Positions 1 to 7,246 of a DNA stretch of 64,000 bases are shown here, piece by piece (the first letter of the stretch is position 1; each line of letters begins with the position of its first letter). Location: contig URQB01000007.1 of NCBI GenBank assembly GCA_900549825.1, positions 1-64,000 of the forward strand. Direction: 5' to 3'. A model generated the notes under the pieces. That model saw nothing but the letters and a program-made list of their open reading frames with translations, searched no databases and was not told the DNA's origin. This DNA is from an uncultured Oscillospiraceae bacterium. Lineage in GTDB: Bacteria > Bacillota > Clostridia > Oscillospirales > Acutalibacteraceae. The position numbers were made by a program, and so were the translations under genes.

Positions 1-195
1 GCGGTCCTTTGGCGTTTTGGGGCAATGCCGGGGCCTTTGGCAAGGCAGACGACGATGCCTTCCTTGCCGGAAGGCGAGGAGAATAACGCAGGCAGAGGCC
101 TCGGCATCGCCCTCAAAACCGTTGTTGCCCCTGTTCACCGATGCTATGGCTGCTTAAGCTTCCCTGTGGTTTATTAAAATGATACTGATAAAGAG
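1..195. other. Left-edge region without a supported gene
   Basis: Plus frame 1 stays open to a TAA near 172, but its composition does not look like a protein I can recognise, so I do not call a gene. The stretch is rich in inverted repeats: positions 21-36 match the reverse complement of 96-111 at 14 of 16 bases, so it could fold into a large hairpin. It may be the end of an upstream gene or its 3' structure. Confidence 0.3.
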
Positions 196-204
196 GTGAT
201 CTGC

Positions 205-915
205 TTGGGCCTTGCGCTGGATTTTGCTTTGTTTGCCGTGCTGCTCGTGTGCATCATTGTCGCGGCGAAGCGCGGCTTTGTGCTTTCACTGATGGAATTG
301 ATCGGCTTTTTCCTGGCAGGCGCATGCGCGCTCTATCTCAGCGGCCTGATTGCGCCGGTGCTGTACGACCGCTTTTTTGCGCAGCGCGTCACCCAGGCGA
401 TTGCCGCCCAACTGCCGGATTTATCCGGCGCGGCAACGGCGGCGCAGCAGGCACAGGCCGCCCTGCAGGGGCTGCCTGACGCGGTGGTGCAGTTTGCTGC
501 CTCTCTTGGGATCGATACGGCGGCTCTGGCGCAGAAGATTGTGTCGGCGGATCTCAGTGGCGCTGCCCTTGCTCAGACATTGGCGGACAGTATTGCAAAG
601 CCGCTTGTGACCCTGCTGTGCAGGCTGGTTCTTTTTGTTGTATTGATTCTGATATTGGGGATTGTTTTCCGTATTCTGGCCGCAGTGATCGACCGGTTTT
701 GCAGGCTTCCCGTCCTTCGCACGGCCAATGCCGCGCTCGGCGGCGTGGTGGGCGCGCTTCATGGGGTGCTTGTGGTGCTGGTGGCGGGCGTTGCCCTGCA
801 GGTGGCGGTAGATCTGTTCGGCACGCCGGGCTCCTCCTTTGATCAAACCGTGGAAACCTCTTTCGTTATGGGCATGATTCGCGATATCCTGCCGGTTTCC
901 GGTATCATATCATAG
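205..915 (+). CDS. CvpA family membrane protein
   Basis: A polytopic membrane protein of about 236 residues. It has an N-terminal hydrophobic pair with a short basic turn (AAKRGFVLS), a long alanine/glutamine-rich non-membrane segment near residues 70-140, and two C-terminal membrane segments. This is the layout of CvpA (colicin V production family) proteins, whose exact function is unsettled but which act in the inner membrane. I choose the TTG at 205 because AGAGGTG at 192-198 sits six bases before it. The GTG at 196 lies inside that ribosome site and has no site of its own. pgsA follows 69 bases later in the same direction, so the two may be co-transcribed. Confidence 0.8.
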   Translation: MGLALDFALFAVLLVCIIVAAKRGFVLSLMELIGFFLAGACALYLSGLIAPVLYDRFFAQRVTQAIAAQLPDLSGAATAAQQAQAALQGLPDAVVQFAASLGIDTAALAQKIVSADLSGAALAQTLADSIAKPLVTLLCRLVLFVVLILILGIVFRILAAVIDRFCRLPVLRTANAALGGVVGALHGVLVVLVAGVALQVAVDLFGTPGSSFDQTVETSFVMGMIRDILPVSGIIS

Positions 916-984
916 CTGCGCACAGTGCAGTCACAATGTGTTATGGCATGTCAATAAAATGCGTGGAAAAAGGGTGTGTAGAGT

Positions 985-1620
985 TTGAAAGATCTTTTTA
1001 AGGGTTGCCTGACGGTTCCCAACCTGCTGAGCCTGATCCGGATCATTCTGGTGCCGGTGTTCGCGGTGCTTTTTTATCAGGGCCATGTGCTCTGGGCGGT
1101 GTTTGTCCTGTTCCTCTCCGGGCTGAGCGATTTTTTCGATGGGAAGATTGCCCGCCGCTTCAATCAGGTAAGCGCGCTGGGCAAGGTGCTCGACCCGGTG
1201 GCGGATAAGATCACGCAGATTACGATCGCGGTGATGCTGTTTCTGGAGTTCCACAAGTCGGCCAGCAGCGCCATGCGTGCGTTTAGCTGGGTGTTCCTGT
1301 TTTTCCTGTGCAAGGAGGGTGTGATGATCCTCGGCGGCGCTGTGATGCTCGCCATCGGCCTGCGCCCCGGCGCGGCGGAAATCTACGGGAAGGTGGCCAC
1401 CTTCGCTTTTTATGGCGTGATGCTCACCATCATCGCCTTTGGGCCGGATTTTGGCGCATTTGTGCAGTTGGGCGCCCCGCCAATGCCGGAATGGCTGATC
1501 ATGATTCTGGTCGTCGTTTCCGCGATCCTTACATTGATTGCCCTGATCAGCTACCTGCCCGCGACCTTCCGTCAGTTCCGCGACCGGAAGAAGCCGCAGC
1601 AGGAGCTTCCTCAAAAGTAA
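985..1620 (+). CDS. pgsA: CDP-diacylglycerol--glycerol-3-phosphate 3-phosphatidyltransferase-like enzyme
   Basis: An integral membrane enzyme of 211 residues that should transfer a phosphatidyl group from CDP-diacylglycerol to glycerol-3-phosphate, the committed step to phosphatidylglycerol. The CDP-alcohol phosphatidyltransferase signature DG-x2-AR-x8-G-x3-D-x3-D is complete at about residues 52-74 (starts DGKIARR, ends DPVAD). Several hydrophobic segments fill the rest. Start is TTG at 985. PgsA is the usual member with this length and an N-terminal TVPNLLSLIRI segment, but cardiolipin synthase or phosphatidylserine synthase relatives share the signature, so the acceptor is inferred. Two hairpins follow it before the clp gene. 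Confidence 0.85.
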   Translation: MKDLFKGCLTVPNLLSLIRIILVPVFAVLFYQGHVLWAVFVLFLSGLSDFFDGKIARRFNQVSALGKVLDPVADKITQITIAVMLFLEFHKSASSAMRAFSWVFLFFLCKEGVMILGGAVMLAIGLRPGAAEIYGKVATFAFYGVMLTIIAFGPDFGAFVQLGAPPMPEWLIMILVVVSAILTLIALISYLPATFRQFRDRKKPQQELPQK

Positions 1621-1631
1621 AACGCTTTTGT

Positions 1632-1725
1632 CTGTGCGGAATGGAGGCTCATCCATTCCGCACAGCGATATTCCCGCCGTTGGGGCTGGCAGAAGCGTAC
1701 AAATTCTTTGCACGTTTCTGCCAGC
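1632..1725 (+). other. Two stable hairpins between pgsA and the Clp gene
   Basis: Positions 1632-1645 pair perfectly with 1652-1665 (14 bp, 6-base loop). Positions 1685-1698 pair with 1712-1725 with one or two mismatches. Neither is followed by a T-run, so they are not standard intrinsic terminators on either strand. They could be weak terminators, RNA-stability structures or part of the clp leader. Confidence 0.5.
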
Positions 1726-1770
1726 TTCAGAGGAATGTTAGGTTTCCACAAGAATTGGAGTGTAAAGCAT

Positions 1771-4098
1771 ATGAAACAACCGATTTGCAGCAGATGTAAA
1801 AAACGCCCCGCCGTGATCTTCATCTCCCGCGTGGACGGCGAGAAGACCACGCCGGAGGGGCTTTGCCTGAAGTGCGCAATGGAGATGAATATCGGCCCCA
1901 TCAAGCAGATGATGGAGAGCATGGGCATTACGGAGGAGGATCTCGACGCGATGAGCGAGCAGCTCAGCGGCATGTTTGGCGAAGAAAACGGCGAGGATTT
2001 CGAACCGGGCGGCGCCGGTACGTTTCCGTTCATGCAGGGGCTGATGAATCTGAATTTTCAGCCCGGTGAGATGAGTGAGACGCAGGAGGAGGGTGCGCCG
2101 GAAGAATCGGAGGCTCTTCAGGCAGCGCCGGAGGCGGGCCAGCGGACCAAGAGCAGGCGCGGCAAAAATAAAGAGAAAAAGAAGGCGAAGCGTAAATATC
2201 TCGACGCCTACTGCACGAACCTGACGCAGCGCGCGAAGGACGGCCAGATCGACCGCATCGTCGGCCGCGACCGCGAGATATACCGCGTGGTGCAGATTCT
2301 CTGCCGCCGCACGAAGAACAACCCCTGCCTCATTGGCGAGCCGGGCGTCGGCAAAACCGCCATCGCGGAGGGCCTTGCGCTGCGCATGGCAAACGGCGAA
2401 GTGCCCGCGCGCCTGGCGGATAAGGAACTGCACCTGCTCGACCTGACCGCGCTGGTAGCAGGGACGCAGTTCCGCGGCCAGTTTGAGAGCCGCATCAAGG
2501 GCCTGATCGAAGAGGTAAAGCAAAATGGCAATATCATCCTCTTCATCGACGAGGTGCACAATCTGGTCGGCACGGGCGACGCGGAGGGCTCCATGAACGC
2601 CGCGAATATCCTCAAGCCCGCCCTGTCCCGTGGCGAAATTCAGGTGATCGGTGCAACGACCTTCAACGAATACCGCAAGAATATCGAGAAGGACGCGGCC
2701 CTGGAGCGGCGCTTCCAGCCCGTAAAGGTAGAGGAGCCGTCGATTGAGGACACCTATCAGATGCTCCTGGGCATCAAGAGCTATTATGAGAATTACCACC
2801 ATGTCAGGATCAGCGACCAGCTGGTGCGCCGTGCGGTGGTGCTCTCCGAGCGGTATATCAACGACCGCTTCCTGCCGGATAAGGCTATCGATCTTTTGGA
2901 TGAGGCCTGCACCTGCGCGAACCTGCGCAATAAGGCCATCAGCGACTATCAGAAAAAGAGCCGTGAGCTTCAGGAGCTTCAGGAGACGGAAGAGGAGCTG
3001 ATGAACGATACCGAGGAGATGGACCTGGAGGAAATCTCCCGTGTTCGCGCGGAGATCGTCGCCTGTGAGAGCGAGACGAATCAGCTCAAGCCCGCTGCGG
3101 ATGATAACGGCGTTACGGAGGACGACCTGGCCAACGTCATCCAGCTCTGGACGGGGATTCCCGCCAGCAAGGTCATCGAAAGCGACCTGCGCCGCCTGGC
3201 CGGGCTGGAAAAGACGCTCAAATCCAAGGTCATCGGTCAGGATGAGGCGGTAGAGCTTGTGTCGGCGGCTATCCGCCGCAGCAGGGTGCAGATCAGCCCC
3301 CGCCGCCGCCCGGCCTCCTTCATCTTTGTCGGCCCCACGGGCGTTGGTAAGACGGAGCTTGTCAAGCAGCTTGCCAACGAGCTGTTCGACACGCCGGAAA
3401 CGCTCATCCGCCTCGATATGTCCGAGTTTATGGAGAAGCACAGCGTTTCGCGTATCATCGGCTCCCCGCCCGGCTATGTGGGCTATGACGAGGCGGGCCA
3501 GCTCACCGAAAAGGTGCGCCGCAAGCCCTATTCCGTCATTTTGTTCGACGAGATTGAGAAGGCGCATCCCGATGTCCTCAATATCCTCCTCCAGATTCTC
3601 GACGAGGGCCGGATTACGGATGCGCAGGGCCGTACGGTCAATTTTGAAAACACCGTGATTATCATGACCTCCAACGCGGGCAGCGAGCGCAAGGAGGGCG
3701 CAATGGGCTTTGCCAAAGACGTCCAGACCGCAACCAGAGAAAAGGTCATGAAGGCGCTCAGCGATTTCCTGCGGCCGGAGTTCATCGGGCGCGTGGACGA
3801 GGTCGTTGTGTTCCGCGCTCTGACCGAAGCGGATTATGAGAAGATCGCCATACTGATGCTGGGTGAGCTGGTGGAGCCGCTCCGGGAGAAGGGCATCCGG
3901 TTTACCTGGGAGGACGGTGTACCTGCAATCCTTGCAAAGAAGGCCTTCGGCGGGCGGAGAGGGGCGCGCGACCTGCGCAACCTGATTCGCCGCAGGGTGG
4001 AGGATCAGATCGCCTCCCTGATGGTGGAGCGATGCGATGAACCGGTCGAATCGATCTGCATCAGCGCAAACGACGCTTTGTCGCTGACCTCCGTTTGA
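1771..4098 (+). CDS. clpE: ClpE-type AAA+ unfoldase with N-terminal zinc finger
   Basis: A 775-residue class I Clp ATPase that should unfold stressed proteins and feed ClpP. The N-terminus carries Cys6, Cys9, Cys32 and Cys35, exactly the CX2CX22CX2C spacing described for ClpE, and lacks the usual double Clp N-domain of ClpC. A charged linker (about 110-140) leads into AAA-1 with Walker A GEPGVGKTA (about 189) and Walker B FIDEVHN, a coiled middle segment near 400-450, and AAA-2 with GPTGVGKTE (about 520), FDEIEKAHP and a C-terminal D2 domain. ATG at 1771 is preceded by TTGGAG; the longer in-frame start at 1708 has no ribosome site. I see no CtsR heptad repeat upstream. ClpC is the main alternative name. 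Confidence 0.88.
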   Translation: MKQPICSRCKKRPAVIFISRVDGEKTTPEGLCLKCAMEMNIGPIKQMMESMGITEEDLDAMSEQLSGMFGEENGEDFEPGGAGTFPFMQGLMNLNFQPGEMSETQEEGAPEESEALQAAPEAGQRTKSRRGKNKEKKKAKRKYLDAYCTNLTQRAKDGQIDRIVGRDREIYRVVQILCRRTKNNPCLIGEPGVGKTAIAEGLALRMANGEVPARLADKELHLLDLTALVAGTQFRGQFESRIKGLIEEVKQNGNIILFIDEVHNLVGTGDAEGSMNAANILKPALSRGEIQVIGATTFNEYRKNIEKDAALERRFQPVKVEEPSIEDTYQMLLGIKSYYENYHHVRISDQLVRRAVVLSERYINDRFLPDKAIDLLDEACTCANLRNKAISDYQKKSRELQELQETEEELMNDTEEMDLEEISRVRAEIVACESETNQLKPAADDNGVTEDDLANVIQLWTGIPASKVIESDLRRLAGLEKTLKSKVIGQDEAVELVSAAIRRSRVQISPRRRPASFIFVGPTGVGKTELVKQLANELFDTPETLIRLDMSEFMEKHSVSRIIGSPPGYVGYDEAGQLTEKVRRKPYSVILFDEIEKAHPDVLNILLQILDEGRITDAQGRTVNFENTVIIMTSNAGSERKEGAMGFAKDVQTATREKVMKALSDFLRPEFIGRVDEVVVFRALTEADYEKIAILMLGELVEPLREKGIRFTWEDGVPAILAKKAFGGRRGARDLRNLIRRRVEDQIASLMVERCDEPVESICISANDALSLTSV

Positions 4099-4113
4099 TT
4101 TGGTCAAAGCCTG

Positions 4114-4151
4114 AAGCACGGCCCTGCTTTGAAGCAGAGCCGTGCTTTTTT
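4114..4151 (+). terminator. Intrinsic terminator after clpE-like gene
   Basis: AAGCACGGC at 4114-4122 pairs with GCCGTGCTT at 4139-4147, extended by an inner CTGCTTTGAAGCAG pairing, and is followed by a T-run. Confidence 0.85.
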
Positions 4152-4191
4152 GCATTTATCACAGGATTCGATCACTGTAACCTGAAAATGC

Positions 4192-4220
4192 TTGACGCAA
4201 ACAGAAGTTTTTTGTATAAT
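4192..4220 (+). promoter_or_regulatory. Sigma-A-type promoter upstream of the LRR gene
   Basis: TTGACG at 4192-4197 and TATAAT at 4215-4220 with a 17-base spacer. The expected start near 4227 gives a leader of about 260 bases before the LRR protein, with a small ORF inside. Confidence 0.8.
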
Positions 4221-4325
4221 TAATCCAAAATAAAGGCGGATTGTATGTCAAAGGACGTATAGCCTGCGGGCAGGTAGCATATTCTTTTCATGATGAACAG
4301 AAGATTACAAGGGAGGACTAAATTG

Positions 4326-4487
4326 ATGTTGGCGGCGCATGGATGTGCTGCCGCGAAAAGTGAGAACGGAAGCCGTCATCTGTGTCCGGCGGTTAACTGC
4401 ATGCGCAAGCTGTGCAACGCCGGGAGAGCCTGCCCACATCAAAATTTTAAAGGAATGCCCTGCATTCCGATCCTGGAGGGAGCTTGA
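4326..4487 (+). CDS. Possible 53-aa cysteine-containing small protein
   Basis: An ATG at 4326 follows a strong ribosome site, GGGAGGA at 4311-4317, inside the transcript started at about 4227. The product would be 53 residues with six cysteines and no membrane segment. Its TGA ends two bases before the ATG of the LRR gene, so the two could be translationally coupled. Nothing about the peptide is recognisable and its composition is not clearly protein-like, so it may instead be an untranslated or regulatory leader. Confidence 0.35.
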   Translation: MLAAHGCAAAKSENGSRHLCPAVNCMRKLCNAGRACPHQNFKGMPCIPILEGA

Positions 4488-4489
4488 AA

Positions 4490-5416
4490 ATGATTTGTCC
4501 AAAGTGTGGAAAAACCAATGAGGATGGAGCCGTATCCTGCGCCTTCTGCGGCGCAGATTTTAAGGCGCTGTCCGCGGGAGCAAAAAAAGATTCCGGTGGA
4601 ATTTTTCAGAAACATAAGACCTTGGTGATCGTCGCAATCGTCCTGATCGTTCTGATCGCGGGAGGCTCGGTCGCCGGATATTTTATAAATGCTTCTAAAA
4701 AGGAAATTAAGCAGGGGGCGGACGCCTTTCATATCGATGCCAACGGCGTGCTGACCAGCTATGCCGGCCCCGGCGGGGAAGTCGTGATCCCGGATGAGGT
4801 CAAAGAGATCGGCTCTGGCGCGTTTCAGGGCAACGGCACGATTACGTCGGTCGTCATTCCGAAGCATGTGACCAGCATCGGTAAGAGTGCCTTTGAGGAT
4901 TGCAGCAGGCTGACCAAGGTCGTCATGCCGGAGCAGCTTACAAAGCTCACCGAGCGGACCTTTGAGGGATGCCGGTATCTGACCGATGTGACAATCCCGG
5001 AGGGTGTTACTATTATTGAAGAGCGCGCTTTCGGCGACTGTACAGAGCTGCCTGCCATTACAATCCCCGGCACGGTAAAGCGGATCGATATTTATGCCTT
5101 CTGGGCCTGCAATAAGCTGACAAAGCTCACCATTGAAGAAGGTGTGGAAACCATCGGTGATTCCGCCTTTGGCGTATGCATGCAGCTGCCCGAAGTAAAG
5201 CTTCCCTCCACGCTGACCACCATTGAGGATTCCGTATTCTGGAAGTGCGAGGCGCTCAAAAAGGTAACGATCCCGAAGAGCGTGACAAGCATCGGCTTCG
5301 AGGTTTTCCCGGTTTCTGACGACCACAAGATAACCATCTATGGTGAAAAGGATTCCTTCGCCTATTCCTTCATCAAGGGCAATAAAAACTATACCTTTGT
5401 GGAAACCAATGGGTAA
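4490..5416 (+). CDS. Zinc-ribbon, single-pass membrane protein with BspA-type leucine-rich repeats
   Basis: A 308-residue protein. Residues 1-20 form a zinc ribbon (Cys3, Cys6, Cys17, Cys20; CPKCG and CAFCG). A lysine-rich stretch and a membrane helix follow at about 40-62, and from about residue 80 come at least eight LRR_5/BspA repeats of the form AF-x2-C-x-x-L-x3-x-IP. Repeats of this type usually mediate binding at the cell surface, so the ribbon would face the cytoplasm and the repeats the outside. ATG at 4490 lies ten bases after GGAGG; a TTG at 4484 is too close. It has its own promoter and terminator. The binding partner is unknown. Confidence 0.85.
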   Translation: MICPKCGKTNEDGAVSCAFCGADFKALSAGAKKDSGGIFQKHKTLVIVAIVLIVLIAGGSVAGYFINASKKEIKQGADAFHIDANGVLTSYAGPGGEVVIPDEVKEIGSGAFQGNGTITSVVIPKHVTSIGKSAFEDCSRLTKVVMPEQLTKLTERTFEGCRYLTDVTIPEGVTIIEERAFGDCTELPAITIPGTVKRIDIYAFWACNKLTKLTIEEGVETIGDSAFGVCMQLPEVKLPSTLTTIEDSVFWKCEALKKVTIPKSVTSIGFEVFPVSDDHKITIYGEKDSFAYSFIKGNKNYTFVETNG

Positions 5417-5440
5417 AGCCTGATCAGCCCGTTGAAGATG

Positions 5441-5480
5441 ATCTGCCCGGCAGTGTATGTGCACTGCCGGGCAGATTTTT
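5441..5480 (+). terminator. Strong intrinsic terminator after the LRR gene
   Basis: A perfect 15-bp stem (5441-5455 with 5462-5476), loop of six bases, then TTTT. Confidence 0.9.
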
Positions 5481-5527
5481 GGGGAACAAAATGGTGGAAA
5501 CAGCAAGGCGTCCGATCAACTAGGGGG

Positions 5528-6367
5528 TTATAAATTTGCTTGAAGATTGCTGACGATCTCAAAATAGCGTTTTGTTGCCAATGCACTTGGCTCACCCTTT
5601 TTACAGAATGATAGTTTGGCCAGCTTCGGAACGACACGCTCAACTACAATCTGACCATCCACAAGCTTGGATTGCAGCGCGCGGAACGCTTCCTGAAAAC
5701 GGCCGTCTGCCTTTGCTCTGTTATAAAATGATAACACATAAACATATTGAAACAGATTGTAATTGCCGAAGGGATATTCCACTTGCATAAACAGCGTCCC
5801 GATTCCATAATGGCAGGGGCCGATCGGCTTTTTGATCGTCCAGTGTTCCAGCAAGAAATCGACCGCCCGGTCAAGCGCCGGTTCGGTATTGAGATAACTG
5901 CTGTATCGAAACGCGTTCAGGGCGGTAAGGGTAGGGTGGGGATTTGAATATTCCGTTTCCGGGCCTCGCCCGTAGGAAAATTTATTGCACCGCCAGCCCC
6001 CGTCCGTATACTGGCTTTCTAAAAAATACTGAAAGGTTTTTTGCAGCCGTTCATCCGATTGATACCCCATCCTGCAAAGCAAATATGCGGCAGGAGCTGT
6101 ATGGCAGGGGAGAATACCGCCTTTCGGGTATAGCTGAAAACGGCCGTCCTCCCTCCATGTGTCAAAAAATAATTCCGATACTTTCTTCAGGATCGGATCT
6201 GCGGGCTCCATCCCCAATTCCAGCAGCATCTGCGCGCTGTTATAGGCGGAAAACGGGGAGCCCTTTAACAGCCGGTTATCTGGCGTTGTCCAATAGTCCG
6301 CGCCGTTATCGAATCGATGGGATAGTATGGTATCGACATCTGATAAATATTGTTTTTCTATGGCCAT
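5528..6367 (-). CDS. Prenyltransferase/squalene-cyclase-fold (alpha/alpha toroid) protein
   Basis: A soluble protein of 279 residues. The DGGWRC motif and the spaced aromatic helices (ESQYTDGGWRC, SNPHPTLTALNAFR, PIGPCHYGIGTLF) fit the terpenoid cyclase/protein prenyltransferase superfamily repeat. The family's known folds are alpha-alpha barrels, but the protein lacks the DXDD motif of class II cyclases and is much shorter than a squalene-hopene cyclase, so enzymatic cyclase activity is not supported. ATG at 6367 follows GGAGGGTGACGGA; a longer reading to 6529 lacks a ribosome site. It is the second gene of a two-gene minus-strand unit behind a 50-aa peptide. Substrate unknown. Confidence 0.7.
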   Translation of the reverse strand: MAIEKQYLSDVDTILSHRFDNGADYWTTPDNRLLKGSPFSAYNSAQMLLELGMEPADPILKKVSELFFDTWREDGRFQLYPKGGILPCHTAPAAYLLCRMGYQSDERLQKTFQYFLESQYTDGGWRCNKFSYGRGPETEYSNPHPTLTALNAFRYSSYLNTEPALDRAVDFLLEHWTIKKPIGPCHYGIGTLFMQVEYPFGNYNLFQYVYVLSFYNRAKADGRFQEAFRALQSKLVDGQIVVERVVPKLAKLSFCKKGEPSALATKRYFEIVSNLQANL

Positions 6368-6393
6368 TCCGTCACCCTCCGTTTTGTAATGAA

Positions 6394-6546
6394 TCAAGAT
6401 CTTGTGCCGTGCATTGCGGTTGACTGCGTTGTTTTGGGCTTTCCGGATTCCGTACTCAGAAGGTGACGAGGCCTGCCGCCGTTTTTGGCCTGTTCGATTG
6501 CGCTTTGAAGCTCCTGCAGGGTGCTGCAATGCCGATCGTCATCCAT
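6394..6546 (-). CDS. Small 50-aa hypothetical protein
   Basis: An ATG at 6546 sits behind a near-perfect ribosome site (AAAGGAGGAGACGAT). The 50-residue product begins MDDDRHCSTLQELQSAIEQ, suggesting one amphipathic helix, followed by a polar basic tail. It ends 26 bases before the squalene-cyclase-fold gene and shares its promoter. The strong ribosome site and operon position are the main support; I recognise no family. Confidence 0.5.
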   Translation of the reverse strand: MDDDRHCSTLQELQSAIEQAKNGGRPRHLLSTESGKPKTTQSTAMHGTRS

Positions 6547-6592
6547 ATCGTCTCCTCCTTTCTCCCTTGAACTGTTCGATAAAAACGATTGT

Positions 6593-6621
6593 ACGATACC
6601 ATGCCGGAAGGGGAAAGTCAA
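6593..6621 (-). promoter_or_regulatory. Promoter of the 50-aa / squalene-cyclase-fold unit
   Basis: On the minus strand, TTGACT (6616-6621) and TATCGT (6593-6598) are separated by 17 bases. Confidence 0.6.
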
Positions 6622-6660
6622 TGCTTTATCCTGGTATCCATCAATTGATTCAGGAGCCTG

Positions 6661-6839
6661 TTTGCGGATGAGCGGAACGGCTGGAATTTTTATCACGATA
6701 CCAATCGCATCTACGATAACTACCTGCACGACTCGGCGGCAAAACCGTCACCGTGACGCATATGCCGGACCGCACGCTCGACTTCGTCCGCCTGATCGCG
6801 ATTTACCGCGGGGATATGCTCTGGGAGGAATCGCTTTGA
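6661..6839 (+). pseudogene. Decayed gene fragment with frameshift
   Basis: Reading from 6664 gives a protein-like stretch (DERNGWNFYHDTNRIYDNY) to about 6735. A shift of frame near there continues as GGKTVTVTHMPDRTLDFVRL and ends with IYRGDMLWEESL at a TGA at 6837-6839. No start codon or ribosome site precedes it. I read this as the 3' remnant of a lost gene of unknown family, just upstream of the pheS promoter. Confidence 0.5.
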
Positions 6840-6866
6840 TCTTACATTGTTTTTTCCATTTCGCTC

Positions 6867-6895
6867 TTGCCAACCGCCTGCGATTGTGCTATATT
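6867..6895 (+). promoter_or_regulatory. Promoter of pheST
   Basis: TTGCCA at 6867-6872 and TATATT at 6890-6895 with a 17-base spacer; transcription should begin near 6902, at the 5' end of the T-box leader. Confidence 0.75.
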
Positions 6896-6901
6896 AAAAC
6901 A

Positions 6902-7165
6902 AATCCATAACGCTGTGATGAAGAGAGTAGGCAGTTTGCCATTTGTTCCGTGGCCAGAGAGGGCGAGCCTTGGCTGAAAGCGCGCCCGCGCGGAAAAGCT
7001 GCTGAAGTTCACTTCGGAGCGGTGCGGCTGAAGCGAAAAGTGGTAGGCCGCAACGGTTCGCCCCCGTTACGCGGCGCAGGAGTGTTTGCTTCTTTGCAAA
7101 AATCAGGGTGGTACCGCGGAGGAAGAATGCCTTCGTCCCTATTCGTAGGGGCGAGGGCTTTTTGT
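6902..7165 (+). promoter_or_regulatory. T-box riboswitch, phenylalanine specific
   Basis: A tRNA-sensing leader. It contains the 5' GATGAAGAGAGTAG element (about 6917-6931), the distal stem I elements (AGAGAGGGCGAGCC, GGCTGAAAG), and the conserved T-box AGGGTGGTACCGCGG at 7105-7119, which pairs with an uncharged tRNA acceptor end. The specifier is best read as TTC at 7008-7010, followed by the usual purine, matching the Phe genes downstream. A competing terminator ends the leader. Uncharged tRNA-Phe should favour read-through into pheST. Confidence 0.93.
7129..7163 (+). terminator. T-box-controlled terminator
   Basis: Positions 7129-7140 pair with 7147-7158 (with a G-T and a mismatch), followed by TTTTT. 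This is the off-state hairpin of the Phe T-box. Confidence 0.88.
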
Positions 7166-7246
7166 TTTCCAGCGCGTTGGTGCCGCCCGCTGAAACGAAA
7201 GAAAGCAGAGCAGTCTGAAATTATATTTTGAAAGGGAGTATGCAGG

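Noticed and set aside
1621..1770. CtsR or CIRCE operator before the Clp gene
   Set aside because: Neither the CtsR heptad direct repeat nor the CIRCE inverted repeat is present; only two unrelated hairpins are.
1738..4155. An 805-codon open frame on the minus strand
   Set aside because: It lies entirely opposite the Clp ATPase gene, whose domains are unmistakable; the open antisense frame results from high-GC codon use.
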